Positions 44,127-55,025 are shown, counted from the first letter of the stretch. The stretch: DNA of 64,000 bases from Trichobilharzia regenti (GCA_944472135.2 OX235266.1:14673925-14737924), one strand, 5' to 3'. Made by a program: numbers and translations. The notes: generated by a model from the letters alone, not told the origin.

Positions 44127-45165
44127 AAGTGTTGGCTTGGCGGGAGTTGAATTGATTTGATTTGGTTGTTTTTACAGGATTTCATCATTAGCTGAAATCG
44201 GTTAGAGAACCACTGGAAAACCACCTGGGAATACTAGACCGATGTTTGATCCTAGCTCAGGACTCCGCCTCAGCAGCAGGAACCCACACCGTAGGGTTTG
44301 AACCCAAGACCTTCTGGTTACAAGGCGAACTAGCTCGTAGACCATTAAGCCACTGGGACCCTATCCAATCGCCAGCCCATGAATTTCAACTTCTGCCAAT
44401 TCACCATGTAGCACGATTGTCACTAGTTAATGCCATCCATGGTGAGTATTAGTCATCACACCGACTCTGTTTACCTTACTGGTGACGACTTCCCACTAGA
44501 AATCCAGGTGACTAACTACCTGATTGGAGCCAGTCACTGGTGAGCATCAGATTAATATTGAAGTGTTGGTTTGCAGAAATTTCCTTGATTATGACCAGTG
44601 GGATACAAAGGTCGGGTGTGAAGAAAGATACTCGCCAAGTATGACATTGGTTAGTGGTCACGCTGTATGGTGAATTCACTCTTCAGTGAATTTTCGGCGA
44701 ATTCATTTACTTAGCTGTCCGATCGCAACCAATACTTGAATATCAATGAGATGCTCACTAGTGACCGGCCCTATTCAAGTAGGTAGTCATATGAATTCTT
44801 GTTGGAAGTCATGAACAGGAGGGTGCAGCAAGTCTGGTGTGAGGACAAATACTCGACGAAGACATTGGTTAGTGGTCACGCTATATCATGAATTGGCAGA
44901 GGTTAGAATTCATGGGCTAGCCATTGGACTGGGTCCCAGTGAGTGGCTTAAAGGTCTACGAGCTAGCTCGCCAGCCTTGTAAACAGAAGGTCGTGGATTC
45001 GAACCCCGGAGGTGGGCGTGTACTGATAAATAGTCAGAAACTTGGACGAGGTAACCATCCAGTATTCTCTGCTGGTTCCCCAGTGGTTCTCTAACCGTTG
45101 TCAGCTTATGATGAAATCCTGTAACCAATCAATCAAATTCCTACAAACCAATAATTGAATAGCAA
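44127..45165. mobile_element. SINE-A composite, long, head to head
   Basis: Minus copy 44127-44590 starts ttcaagtgttggcttggcgg and repeats that start near 44560 (ttgaagtgttggtttgcag), so it is terminally redundant like 11962-12435. Plus material follows from 44590: a partial 5' body, then a nearly complete plus unit 44725-45165 that begins accaatacttgaatatcaat and ends cctacaaaccaataattgaa. tRNA boxes are kept (ggtttgaaccc reversed; ggattcgaacccc). Ribozyme-like segments are decayed in both. Confidence 0.8.
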
Positions 45166-45654
45166 TTGTATGTATTTATTTCTGTACGTGTAAGCAAATA
45201 ACACAAGACCAAAGTATTAGTTCAGACTATTGCTGACATTATCAGAATATTTCGAAGCACTGATGAATACTCGAAATTGTCACTAGGGGTGGGTGTGTGT
45301 GTTTGAAAATTAGTAGGTTTAAACTAAGTTCGCATGATATGGAAAACTTTCAGAAAAATTGAATTTTAATAAAAGACCATGGAGGCAAATATCAAAACAA
45401 ATTACGTAATAAGCGAATACAATGATTAAAAGGTTAGTTGAGAAAAGGATGTCAATAAATGTCATATGAAAAGTGCACAAAATAATAATAATATTAATAC
45501 CGATTGAACCTTGAATGATACACAAGGCAGAAGTAGGGCATGGGAAAGTTTCTGCTTCTGTAAACGTAAATCACGATTTCCCATCCAAATCGTTAAGACC
45601 AAATCAAAACAAAGTCTTCGGAGGCATACCATTTCAAAGAGGCTTCTTCTGACG
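45166..45654. other. Intron, nothing recognised
   Basis: About 490 bp, AT-rich, with a gtgt run near 45292. A minus-strand open frame here has no recognised domain. Confidence 0.5.
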
Positions 45655-45912
45655 TTGTAGATTAGTTTGAATAAATTCGCCTGGCATACTGTCTGGCACC
45701 ATTGGGGGGTTTCGAGGTCCGATTCCCGGCCGACGCACTCCTCCTTTACCTCGCTAAGCCAGTAGTAATAAGACTGGTAAAGAAGGAAGGTTAGGCATAA
45801 GGCTAGCAAATCCATTCCGTAAAAAGATGGATACCACTGCTACTGAAGCTTTAAAGCTCTAGCTTGAAGGTGCCATATGTTCCACTGGGAACGTAAAGGA
45901 ATAAAAATAAGT
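45655..45912 (+). mobile_element. SINE-E, 5'-truncated
   Basis: Begins inside the tRNA-like head (ggtccgattcccggccgacg), then ctttacctcgctaagccagt, ggcataaggctagcaaatcc and 3' tail tgccatatgttccactggga with acgtaaaggaataaaaataa. Confidence 0.8.
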
Positions 45913-45914
45913 TT

Positions 45915-45984
45915 TAATCAAAAACTAACTTCAGTTAGAGAACTATTAAAAAAAGCAGGGAGTATTGATTTCGTCGTAGTATAG
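45915..45984 (-). mobile_element. SINE-A short fragment
   Basis: cttcagttagagaactatt, then agcagggagtattgatttcg: about 70 bp of the minus-oriented 3' end, placed between SINE-E and RTE. Confidence 0.55.
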
Positions 45985-46213
45985 GATGTACCCCAAATAT
46001 TCATCAACCTTATTCAACAGTTGTACGACAACGGCACATGTCAAGTGATCCACAACGGAAAACTCAGTGAGGCGTTTGGAGTAAACACAGGGGTCAGACA
46101 AGGGTGTTGCTTATTATCACCAATGATATTCCTAATTGTGGTGGACTGACTGGATTATGCGTCAGGCAGTGGGAAACAAGAAGACAGGGGTATCCTGGAC
46201 CGACGTGGAGAAC
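45985..46213 (+). mobile_element. RTE (SR2-like) LINE, RT core, part 1
   Basis: Encodes IFINLIQQLYDNGTCQVIHN, GKLSEAFGVNTGVRQGC, LIVVDWIMRQAVGNKKTG, VSWTDVENLEDLDFA, the RTE reverse transcriptase from the GVRQGC motif to the residues just before the ADD catalytic box. The SINE-C inserts exactly at that box. Confidence 0.82.
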
Positions 46214-46385
46214 CTAGAAGACCTGGATTTCGCGCGTGGGGTTCGATCCCCTGCCGACTCACACCTGATGTCTCTATGGTCGGCCTGTGAAATTTGGGCT
46301 ACCGATATCCATGCTGAAAATTCCATTCTAGTAGCAAAAATACAGTGTGGAATCAAGCTGTAACCAAAAATTAAAAAAATTATGT
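46214..46385 (+). mobile_element. SINE-C, 5'-truncated, inserted in RTE
   Basis: Starts inside the B-box region (tggggttcgatcccctgccg), then ggtcggcctgtgaaatttgg and aaaatacagtgtggaatcaa with an A-rich tail. LINE sequence is present on both sides. Confidence 0.82.
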
Positions 46386-47262
46386 TTGATGCCACAAAAA
46401 AATCGAAGTCTTACAAGTGAAAACTGACAAACTGGTCGAAGAAACAGGTAGTGAAGACAGGACTCCAGGTGAACATAGACAAGACGAAGGTTATGAAAAT
46501 AACCAAACCAACCACCACTAACAACAACACCAACATCCAGCGCCAATCACCACCAACGGGAGGGATTTGAAAGAGGTTAGTTACTTCATTCACTTATCTA
46601 GGGAGCATTGTCTCAATTACAGGCAGTCAGAACGGACGAGGATGTCAAATCGAGCGAGAATCGGGAAGGCGAGAAACCCATTCACTCATCAACCTGAAAC
46701 CAATCTGGAAATCTTCATCACTCAGCCAGAATCAACAACAAAATTCAGTCGAATTTTCAATACAAAGGTCAAGTCAGTCAGCTCTTCCATATGGATCTGA
46801 AACTTGGCGGGCGAGTCACAAAGAATATTTCCAACAGCCTGTTTCAGACCTTTATCAAAAACAACTGTCTTCGCTGGATCTATACTGAAGATCAGATTGC
46901 CGGGCTGGAAGGAATCACCAACAAGAAACTGTGGGAACAAACAAAACAAGAAGCAATCAATCGCAAACCTAGAAATATGCAGGAGAAAGTGGAGATGGAT
47001 TGGACACTTGCGGCTGAGGAGGCCACTGGGTGACATCGCGCGCGCGTCAGGCCATTGCTCGAGTGGAACCAAGCCGAAAGGAGAGCGGCAAGTGGGACGT
47101 CTGTGCAGGGTTGATATAGAGGAGATCGTGTGAAGAGAGAGGAGTTGAAACAGTATGGACTAACTAACATGGATGGTTCAGGTGAAAAGTACAACAGAAG
47201 GAAGTGAGAAGCAAGTGGAGACGTGCAGCCCTATGTTCCACTAGGAACCCAAGGTAACAATA
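46386..47262 (+). mobile_element. RTE (SR2-like) LINE, part 2 to 3' end
   Basis: Continues with LQVNIDKTKVMKITKPTTTN, SFTYLGSIVS, then in shifting frames LKPIWKSSSLSQ, YGSETW, ITNKKLWEQTKQE, KWRWIGHLRLRRPLGDIARA, and 3' terminus gccctatgttccactaggaa with acccaaggtaacaataatag. Longest RTE piece here, but with many frame changes. Confidence 0.8.
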
Positions 47263-47657
47263 ATAGTGTAGGACTCTTCTTCAATATGCAGCTAGGAACT
47301 CATCCACTAGTGATCGGACACAGAACCCTCAGATTACATATAATATATATATATATATATAGCTCAGCTGCCAGTCACTGTCATGGAACCTACTGGTCAC
47401 AACTTCCCAATAGAGCTTCAAGCAACTTCCTTGTGTCATTAGTCAGTAATCAACACTTTAATGCACTGACTCAAATCAGTCATCTCTAACAACATGGACT
47501 AGAGAAGTGACAATGTTTGCCCCCTAGAATAGCCGTTAGAAGCCATCATAAAAAGAAGACTTTGTCATTCTCTAAACGTCTAATCAGCTCTTTATTACCT
47601 ATACTTTTCTAAGAGATGTACTTGTGTTTATCTCTCTCTCTTTGTGTCCATTTTCAG
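47263..47657. other. Intron with (AT)n at 47340-47362
   Basis: Nothing else recognised before the next exon acceptor. Confidence 0.6.
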
Positions 47658-48332
47658 TGGTTATGCAATCACACTTGCCCTGAATTCAATCCATACAAAA
47701 TACAAGATATCAGGACAGGGGATATTGTCTGTTCAAATGATCCTTATAAGATTCACATAGTAGTAGTAGTATCAGCATATAACGATTCACAAGCTACAAG
47801 AGATTATCTCACTTCTACTGGGACTATTCCAATTCTTGTAGAGCAGTTGACTGATAACAACAGTGAAGCGATTTACCTGATTGGACAATTCTTACATAAT
47901 CGATATTTATCTACAGAAATGGCTGGTTTATTATCAGCTCTATCAGCTCTGTTGATCATGTTAGCACTAATCGCTTGTATTATATACTGGACAATACGTA
48001 CACGAATGAAATATATAAAAATAGATACAACAGAAATTGAACATGACGCAAGTAAAGATGAAAAAACGTCAGCTACATGCCTTATGAGATGCGAGAAATT
48101 TTGGACTCAAGGTCAACCTCGGCCAACAGTGGTAAAAAAGGCAAAAGAGGAAAGAAGAAGAACAAGAGGAAGAGATAACCAATCAGGTAGAAGTAAATTT
48201 TCATTCAAGGACAAATTGTTAAATACTTTGGAATGGAATAATAATGGATCACAGATACGAGGTGGTGGGGGTGGTATAAAATCGATGGAAACCAAAGAGA
48301 AAACAATGGAAGTTTTAAATGAAGAAATATCA
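47658..48332 (+). CDS. EGFR: EGFR-like receptor, exon i (stalk, membrane helix, juxtamembrane)
   Basis: 675 nt (225 codons), acceptor gtccattttcag, donor gtaagt, whole codons at both ends. It encodes the last cysteines (WLCNHTCPEFNPYKIQDI, DIVCSND), a cysteine-free stalk (residues ~31-86), a single membrane helix at residues ~88-111 (AGLLSALSALLIMLALIACI with IYW), the stop-transfer RTRMKY, and a juxtamembrane region of about 110 residues rich in Lys/Arg (KKAKEERRRTRGRDNQSGR) with a Gly run. Human EGFR has about 40 juxtamembrane residues. The basic stretch could bind lipid or act as a nuclear or trafficking signal (inference only). Confidence 0.95.
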
Positions 48333-48389
48333 GTAAGTGTTAATTTCATCATTGTGTTGATTCCTAATACTTATAAGATTTCATTCCGT

Positions 48390-48570
48390 CTGTGATTCAG
48401 TGTTAGGATGCTGAGGTAATAGGTTCAGGTTCAACTCCAGGTCGACGTCTTCCTAGAAGACTTGTCTTGTTTGTCAGCTAGCAGTAAGCTCTGAAAAGAA
48501 GGAAGGTTAGTTGAGAGGCTAGTAATCGAGTTCCATAAACATAACGCCATGGCTACTGAAACTTTGAATA
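48390..48570 (+). mobile_element. SINE-E, decayed
   Basis: gattcagtgttaggatgctg, ggttcaactccaggtcgac, aagaaggaaggttagttga, cataacgccatggctactga. Tail lost. Confidence 0.55.
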
Positions 48571-48599
48571 TGGTTCGTTTGATTCAGAATGAACTCTAA

Positions 48600-48770
48600 T
48601 TCGTCAAGTTTGCAATGTGCCCGTCATGCTAGGTGGCTTGCCATCAAGTTATACTTTGAATTATTATTCCTGTTAAATGGTTGGAGGTAAACGGCTGAAA
48701 GTCCTATATGACCTAGGTTTCGTACCTGTTTGCACTCGTCAGCACGGGGTATCTTCAATTATTATGATCT
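48600..48770 (-). mobile_element. SINE-D fragment
   Basis: gtttgcaatgtgcccgtcat (reversed end piece) and aaatggttggaggtaaacgg, then cctaggtttcgtacctgtt. Mixed orientation is possible. Confidence 0.5.
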
Positions 48771-49130
48771 ATGTCGCCACTTGAAATGAGCTCGGCGTCA
48801 GTCTGCTATGTATCTTCATTCAGACATCTATAAAACACAAAATAATTGAGTAAAGAATATACTTTTCGATAAATTCCTCCTCTTTTTGCTCTACAATTAT
48901 ATGCACATGTTTATATATATAGAATATTCTAGAACAGTAGTCAATAACAATACTAGTGTGTTTTTAAATAATATTGATTTGTTAAGTAAGATCACAATGA
49001 AATTACAGTTCATTAAAGATGCTTAAATTATAATAATAATAATAATAAAAATATAACAGCAAATAAAATATTAACTAAAATTAGGAAAACTCCACAAAAA
49101 TTGAGGATCATTCAAACCTAGATGGCCAAG
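48771..49130. other. Intron with (AAT)n at 49026-49048
   Basis: AT-rich, nothing else recognised. Confidence 0.5.
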
Positions 49131-49770
49131 GTAATGATAATATGTGAACTAACTTCTTTTGGATGCATAAATTAGGCTTGTTAATATGGGTCCTAACAGC
49201 CAGCCTCAGGAATATTTAGTAGCCTAATTCTGAAGGCGAAATTGAGATTGGTTGGTTGGTATGCGGTAAATGACCCTGAAAGCTGCCTGGTTAACGTCAG
49301 TCTTGTGTTCTGTATCCACAAGATGAGATAGAATAGCGCTGCGAATAGATTTTGTTTGTCCTTTGCTTAACCAACCATTATGCAGGATGATGTTCGGAAA
49401 TTCGACAAGAAACACGCCTAATTGTACGGCTTAAGCAGCTAACTGGCTCCACAGGAACAGTTAAATTGGTAGATACACACACATAGAAGAGGCGAAATTA
49501 GGCAGTTTGTCTTTTACTCCCGAACTCAAAAGAGGAGTGGTTTTGAAGACACAGCGTAAATCTGCAACAGGGAATCCTCTTTTTACCGCTGCATTTCTAA
49601 GGCACTGTGTTAGTATCTCGCTGATGCTGTCCCCAAGGAACTGAATTTGTGAGAATAAGAAGGACTCTTTAGGAATTTTCGGTACCTTGGGCTGCCTTGA
49701 TTTTAGATTCATATTCTTATCAAGAGTCAGCCACAAGAGGAATTTATTGAAAAGGATATTCTTTGCTCAA
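49131..49770 (-). mobile_element. Penelope-like element, thumb and GIY-YIG relic
   Basis: Minus strand: LDKNMNLKSRQPKVPK, FLGDSISEILTQCLRNAAVK, RGFPVADLRCVFKTTPLL, KDKLPNFASSMCVY, then after a break GVFLVEFPNIILHNGWLSKG, QTKSIRSAILSHLVDTEHKT and AAFRVIYRIPTNQSQF. The YIG core is lost in the break. Close to the element at 15815-16140. Confidence 0.78.
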
Positions 49771-49989
49771 TTACTTTGTGTTATGTATCTATCGTCAATT
49801 GACATGATCGAGTCAACAGTGAATATGACTGAGTAGACTTATGCGTGGGTTTAATAATGATGACGTAACGGACAACTCAACTGATATGCTATAGGTACAC
49901 CTATTCGTCTGTGGTACCTTCCGCTTCATGGAGTCACGTAAATATCGTAAAAGACAAAGACTGGAACTGTGACTGTCAGGATAGAATAT

Positions 49990-50880
49990 TTATTAGGAAA
50001 TCAACTTCGTCAAATACTCTGATGATCTAACTGTCTCTACTCCCGTCAATTCTCAATCTGACTTTTGCTAATTTAATTGCTTTCCGTCGGATATCATACC
50101 AGTGGTCTAAGCTGAATGGTTTTCGCTGGATCCCTCAAAATGTCTGGCTATTGACTTCTCCTTTAGACATAGAAGTAATCTGCAACGACTGGTTAATTCA
50201 TATGATGCTTTTAGCGTAGAGGGGACTGTAATAGCAACTAGGTCTAATACAAAATACCTTGGTATAGTTCTATCCTCTCACCTTACTTGGTCATCCCATA
50301 GTTTATCGATCTCCAAAGAGATGTCCTATCTAAACTACTAAATTAAAAAAGCTAAGGCAGTTTGGAATCACTCAACCTCTTCTTTTACAGCTTGACATTT
50401 CTTGTATTTTACCCCCTCTTAGTCTTTCCTGGTCTACTGAAAAAGGACAATGTCACTTTGAGAAGGGTATTAAAGGTTGTTATCAGGGCAAGTGGTGTGC
50501 AACTTAGTCAGCTTGTCACTACACTAGTTGGTCGTCATCAAAACTGATGGGGAAAATGGTTTAAATCTGCATTGTCTGACCCTCAACATCCAGCCCTTCT
50601 ATTTTTAACTCTCCCCGCCTTGTATCTCATATGGTAGAACTAGAAGTCAGTACAAAAGAGTATATGCTAGCACTACCAAGTATAGGAACTCAACAATACT
50701 ATATTTGGCCTGGATTCTACGTGATGGAGACGATGTAAAGCGAGAAATAATCCACCCTTTTAACATTTCCTATCTGTAATCTATGATGACACTACCCCAA
50801 TTAAAATCGGCCTTGGAAAGTGGAAATGGACTGTTATGATTAGTAGACAATACAGCTGGGTCCTCGAAAAATAAATATTC
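49990..50880 (+). mobile_element. CR1-like LINE reverse transcriptase relic
   Basis: KYSDDLTVSTPVNSQSDF contains the catalytic box (YSDD), then PSKCLAIDFSFRHR, TKYLGIVLSSHLTW and KAKAVWNHS, the post-catalytic K..LG motif region, and RTRSQYKRVYASTTKYRNS near the C-terminus. Many stops. Same family as the minus-strand relic at 6790-7770. Confidence 0.68.
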
Positions 50881-51264
50881 TGATTGGTCGGCGATTTGAT
50901 CAAGATCATGGTGGGAAAAAGATGATGTGGACGTTGTAATTTTATTTGACAGTTTTGAACCTTAAACCACCAGTCGTTTCATCGATAACCGGACACTGTT
51001 TCATGTGTGGGAGGTGTATGCACACGATGTGCTTTTGTTTACTCAAGTCCTCCTTAAAGCAGTCACAGGCTAATCATATTCTAGTAATATTTTTGTCACT
51101 CAGTGAAGCTGAAAGTACTGAGAGAGAGAGAGAGATAATAGACGTGTTTAGTATTCAGTTGATGTACCTGATTGCTGGCTTTATCATCTCCGTTACATCA
51201 AGTAGGCAGGTCACTAGATCACAGTCCTTTAAATAGCCATTATCTCAGGATTGTTAAAGGAAAC
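50881..51264. other. Intron, nothing recognised
   Basis: A GA run at 51120-51135. An open frame (50946-51236) shows a pair of cysteine clusters by chance and has no family match. Confidence 0.45.
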
Positions 51265-51795
51265 TTATTTCAGCATTTCATCACGGTTCTGACATCAGTG
51301 AGAGAACCACTAGAAAACCTGAAAGTACTCGACAGCTGTCTCGTCCTAGTTAGTGACTCCGCCTCTTCAGTATGCACCACCCACCGCCAGGGTTCAAACC
51401 CAGAACCTTTCAGTTACAAGGCAAGCTTGTAGACCATTCAGATACTGGGACCCGATCCACTTTCTAGTGGGACGTCTTTACCAGTAAGGTAAAGCAAGTC
51501 TGATGGGATAACAAATACTCGTTGATCATATTGGCTAATGGTCGCACTATGCCGTGAATTGGCAGAAGTTGAAATTCATGATCTAGCCATTGGATCGGGT
51601 CCCAGTGGCTTAATGGTCTACGAGTGTGCCTCGTAACCAGAAGGTCATGGTTTTGAACCCCGTTGCGGTGTGTGCGTACTGCTGAAGAGTCCCAAACTAG
51701 GCGGGCGAGACAGCTATTCAGTACTCCCAGCTAGTTTTCCAATCTTTCTCTAAATGATGTCAGCTCATGGTAAAATCTTATAACCATTCCGATAT
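51265..51795. mobile_element. SINE-A composite, head to head
   Basis: Minus copy 51265-51475: agtgagagaaccactagaaa, agtactcgacagctgtctcg, inverted B box ggttcaaaccc. Plus copy 51475-51795: agtgggacgtctttaccagt, ggtcccagtggcttaatggt, ggttttgaaccccg, cgtactgctgaagagtccca, then gagacagct in place of gaaacagct. Both 3' ends face outward. Confidence 0.8.
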
Positions 51796-52521
51796 TCGTC
51801 AGGAAATATTTTACACTTCTAATTCAACTCGTCTTCAATATTAACCAGCCAATAAAGATAGTTTGTTACTGTGACACAGATCTTTATTCACATTATTAAG
51901 ACCATATTTCTTCCATTTTGTTTTTTCGTCTACTTCAGAATGAAACTTATTAGTTTTAGGTGAAATGACGTTCAATCAATATTTCTAGGGGTTATAAGAT
52001 CCTCCTTTCCTTAGTTTAGACTATAATTGAGTACATGAATGAAGACAAGTATCCTGGTAAAACCCCAATTCAGAATTTTGTATTTCTTGGGGATTTTAAC
52101 TAATTTCAGTATGTATTTCACCATGAAATGACATCGTTTAGGGAATCACAGAAATTCAAGGCGTACCAAACAATTTTTAATCTCTACATTGGAATTCTTC
52201 ATCAGTGACTACCAAGCAAGACGAATTGGATGTTAATCCGCGCTAGCGGTTGGAACAACCTCTAAAGTTGAAATTCATTGAATTTACGGTTCTTTGGGTA
52301 ACTGAATTCCAACTCAGGATTTGAATTTTTGTGGGTTCTATCGCTAATGGGATCACGGGTGCCCATCACTGAAGAGTCGCAAATCGGGACGAAGCTTCTG
52401 TTCAATGGTCGTGATAGAATCTATATGATATCACTTCATTTGATTTCTTTTTCTTTTCGTTTTGTTAATTGATTTGCCCAAATCTTTTCATAATAATGTC
52501 TGTCTATTTGAATAATTACAG
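51796..52521. other. Intron; decayed SINE-A at 52080-52420
   Basis: Traces of a head-to-head SINE-A: caccatgaaatgacatcgtt on the left, then tcactgaagagtcgcaaatc with gggacgaagcttctg on the right. The 100 bp before the exon are T-rich and serve as its branch/acceptor region. Confidence 0.45.
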
Positions 52522-52944
52522 CCTATGCTGCTTTCCAATACCCTAAAGCCAAATATGGCCACATTACGTATAATTACTGAGTCGGAATTGATTCGTGGTC
52601 CATCCATTGGTTCTGGTGCATTTGGTACGGTCTACTGTGGTGTCTGGTGTCCAAAATTGAGCAAATCGAAAATTGATACATTGAATGATGCATGTAGTAC
52701 AGTGACGACAGCGACAACAGCGAATGGAGCCTCACCGTCAACACCATCAGCAGCTACAGCAGCAGGGACTCCCTGTTTATCAACATCATTCAGTTATGAT
52801 GTTAATAAACAAACAAACGATATGGAATCACTTTCAACTTCAACGGATGAGAATTATTTTAATCTGCATATACCAGTGGCTATTAAAGTACTGTCTGATT
52901 CAGCTGATCCACAAACGAATAAAGAATTATTAGAGGAAGCAAAG
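52522..52944 (+). CDS. EGFR: EGFR-like receptor, exon j (kinase N-lobe with insertion)
   Basis: 423 nt (141 codons), acceptor aataattacag, donor gtaatt, whole codons. It starts PMLLSNTLKPNMATLRIITE, the segment that precedes the kinase ('P....NQA.LRI..E.E'), then the glycine loop GSGAFGTVYCGVW (residues 30-42), the ATP-binding lysine in IPVAIKVL (Lys122) and the helix-C glutamate in NKELLEEAK (Glu139). Between CGVW and IPVAIK lie about 74 residues, rich in Ser, Thr and Ala (STVTTATTANGASPS), where human EGFR has about 8. The catalytic residues are intact. The insert should loop out between strands beta2 and beta3. Confidence 0.96.
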
Positions 52945-53061
52945 GTAATTTCTTTTAGAGGACTCCTTTTTTCATAATAAACTTCACGTGCACTGTAGCA
53001 CCCTTCATTAGTAGCTTAAATGATTAGTCATCAGTTTCAAGAGATATTCTTACTCGTTAGC

Positions 53062-53585
53062 CTGTGGGCTATTATACTGTGGTGAGGGCTGTTGCCTGGC
53101 CCCTGTCTTCTTTTGTTACATTTGGTGTCGCTGCCTACCGACAGATGGAAAGCATATGCCCTGCAATTTTTGATGGAGATATATGGATCTTCGGACAGGA
53201 CTTCGAGGCTTCTGCGCAGTTAACTGGTGTTCAGGATCTGTCAGCGATGAGGCTACTACTTGGGACGCTGCTGGGAGGTCAGGAGAAAGCAGCATATGAA
53301 AGTGTGAGGCGAAATACTGACGAATGTGTGACTGGGTCAGGTAAACAGTTTCCAAAGTGGGAAGGACCACATATGGTCACTTTGAGATGCGGTTATGCAG
53401 ACACAATCTCAGTGGTAAACAAAGAGAAACAGGTGAATACCAGCTAGCTCCGAGATTCCAGACAACAAGACAAACGAAAAATGCTCCTAGAACCCAGCAG
53501 ACCGAACTAACTTCAGTCGCAAGTCTTTGACTGGGTGACGAGTTCGGTGAGAGCTGTCGCCTGGCCCTTGTCTTCTGTTGTCACA
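53062..53585 (+). mobile_element. Internally deleted LTR retrotransposon (gag to integrase end)
   Basis: Two 40-bp direct repeats (53081-53120 and 53546-53585; both read cctggccc.tgtcttct and end ca) differ at five positions and look like LTR ends. After the first comes tttggtgtcgctgcc, a possible primer-binding site, then an open frame: RQMESICPAIFDGDIWIF, GQDFEASAQLTGVQDLSA and GGQEKAAYESVRRN resemble a Ty3-type Gag; KQFPKWEGPHMVTLRC resembles the end of an integrase (K..WEGP..V). So Gag and integrase ends are joined across a large deletion. Protease, RT and RNase H are absent. Confidence 0.6.
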
Positions 53586-53594
53586 ATACTAATA

Positions 53595-54480
53595 TTATTA
53601 CTCGTTTTTTACGTTCTAAGTGGAACACTGGGCTTCAAATGCACATGACCATTCTACTCGCTCTTCTGTCATCACTTTCAGATGGCTCCATCATTGACAG
53701 AGGCTTTCATCTCCTCTTCATATGATCTCCTCCATATCATCCTCGGAGCCACGCCGAGCCTGTCGCTTCTCATTCGGTATCTACTCGAGGGCTTGGAGTA
53801 GAGTGACACTTAAATGTCTCCATAGCCAACACCCAATCCTCCTTCATAGATTCTTGCTTGGTTTTCTGACTGCCAGATTTTCTTGCAGCTTACATTTTCT
53901 TGCCGGCCATCTGATCTTCAGTATGGTGTGAAGAATACGGTCATTGATAAAAGTTTGCATTTGTCTGTTGGGAATGCTTTGATGATGAGTACGCCAAATC
54001 TCTGAACCATATAGAAACAGTGACTTCATAGATGTGTAGGAAACTCGGATTTTGTTTCTCTGTGCAAAGTGCTGTAGATTTTCACTTAATCTTTAGGGTG
54101 GTAGATACTTCTCTTGTTTTTCCAATCGTCGCTGGCTTTGACACGCTAATTCTCTCTGTCTTTTTTTGAAAGGTTGATTCCCAGTAAATTGAGGGATGAT
54201 GTTTCCTTCAGATTTCTCCCACTGACGGTAGTCACCGTTTGTTACTGGTTGGGGATTTTCTAGGTTTGCCTGAAGTCCTGTCATTCGTACTACTTTTGCC
54301 AGCTTGTGAATCTTCCAGTTTTTACAGCATCAGACATAAATCATCCTCGGAGTCTAGATCTTCTGATATCCTTTTGTCATTCCAACATTGTCAGGTACCT
54401 CAAGTCACAGAGAGGAGGAAATGTGCATCCTGGATTCTGTTTCACCATGATACTGTTGAATAATAGGAAGTACTGAAGTC
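53595..54480 (-). mobile_element. RTE (SR2-like) LINE, 3' half
   Basis: Minus strand: 3' tip gtggaacactgggcttcaaa (reversed), tctcctccatatcatcctcg, cttgccggccatctgatctt, SLFLYGSEIWRTHHQS, RSILKIRWPARK. The left boundary abuts the LTR relic. Strongly mutated. Confidence 0.72.
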
Positions 54481-54699
54481 CATAATACATTCATCAGTTA
54501 ACTGTACCTCCAGGTCAATAACTTTTCATCTGATTTGTAAAATTTCCTGCTCTTAAAATTCCATCACTGTTAATGTGTTAACTTTACCTAATCCTTCGAT
54601 TTTTAACAGTAGATCAAAGGTGTTCAGCTGACTCAACTTTTGAGAGAGTACTCACATTTTTTAACTTTCCCTATCATACTGCTCTGCAAGCAATTTGAA

Positions 54700-55025
54700 T
54701 TCTGTCTGTCTGTTTTCGACATAGAACTTTGCATATATGTGCGGCACTTCAAGTCGCCACAGTACATGTAGCACACAACGCAAGAGAAGAAAGTAGAAGA
54801 AATGCATAATAGGGACAGTAAACAGAGATATGAGACAAAAGGAATAGTAGTAACGAAGAACAATATAGTTTCATTGGAAATCATACGTCACACGGAGTGG
54901 ATGCATCTGCGCTATGCATTGAGAACGATATTGAGCCATATCACCGATTGTTTCCAGCCTTCATTGATTTTTACCGTCCCGACGACCCCAACCAGGAAGT
55001 CTACACCTTCCTACGTGGCTTAGAC
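54700..55025 (-). mobile_element. LINE-A, 3' end (split by Sm-alpha composite)
   Basis: Minus strand: 3' non-coding end (gacatagaactttgcatata reversed), through ggagtggatgcatctgcg, to ggaagtctacaccttcctac. The sequence continues at 55552 after the 500-bp insertion. Compare 2260-2560 on the plus strand. Confidence 0.85.

Noticed and set aside
50946..51236. 96-codon frame with paired cysteines
   Set aside because: No family match, no splice context, overlaps a GA microsatellite; probably chance.
53064..53447. 127-codon open frame as a host exon
   Set aside because: Gag-like and integrase-end-like peptides between direct repeats; no matching splice phase with the receptor exons.
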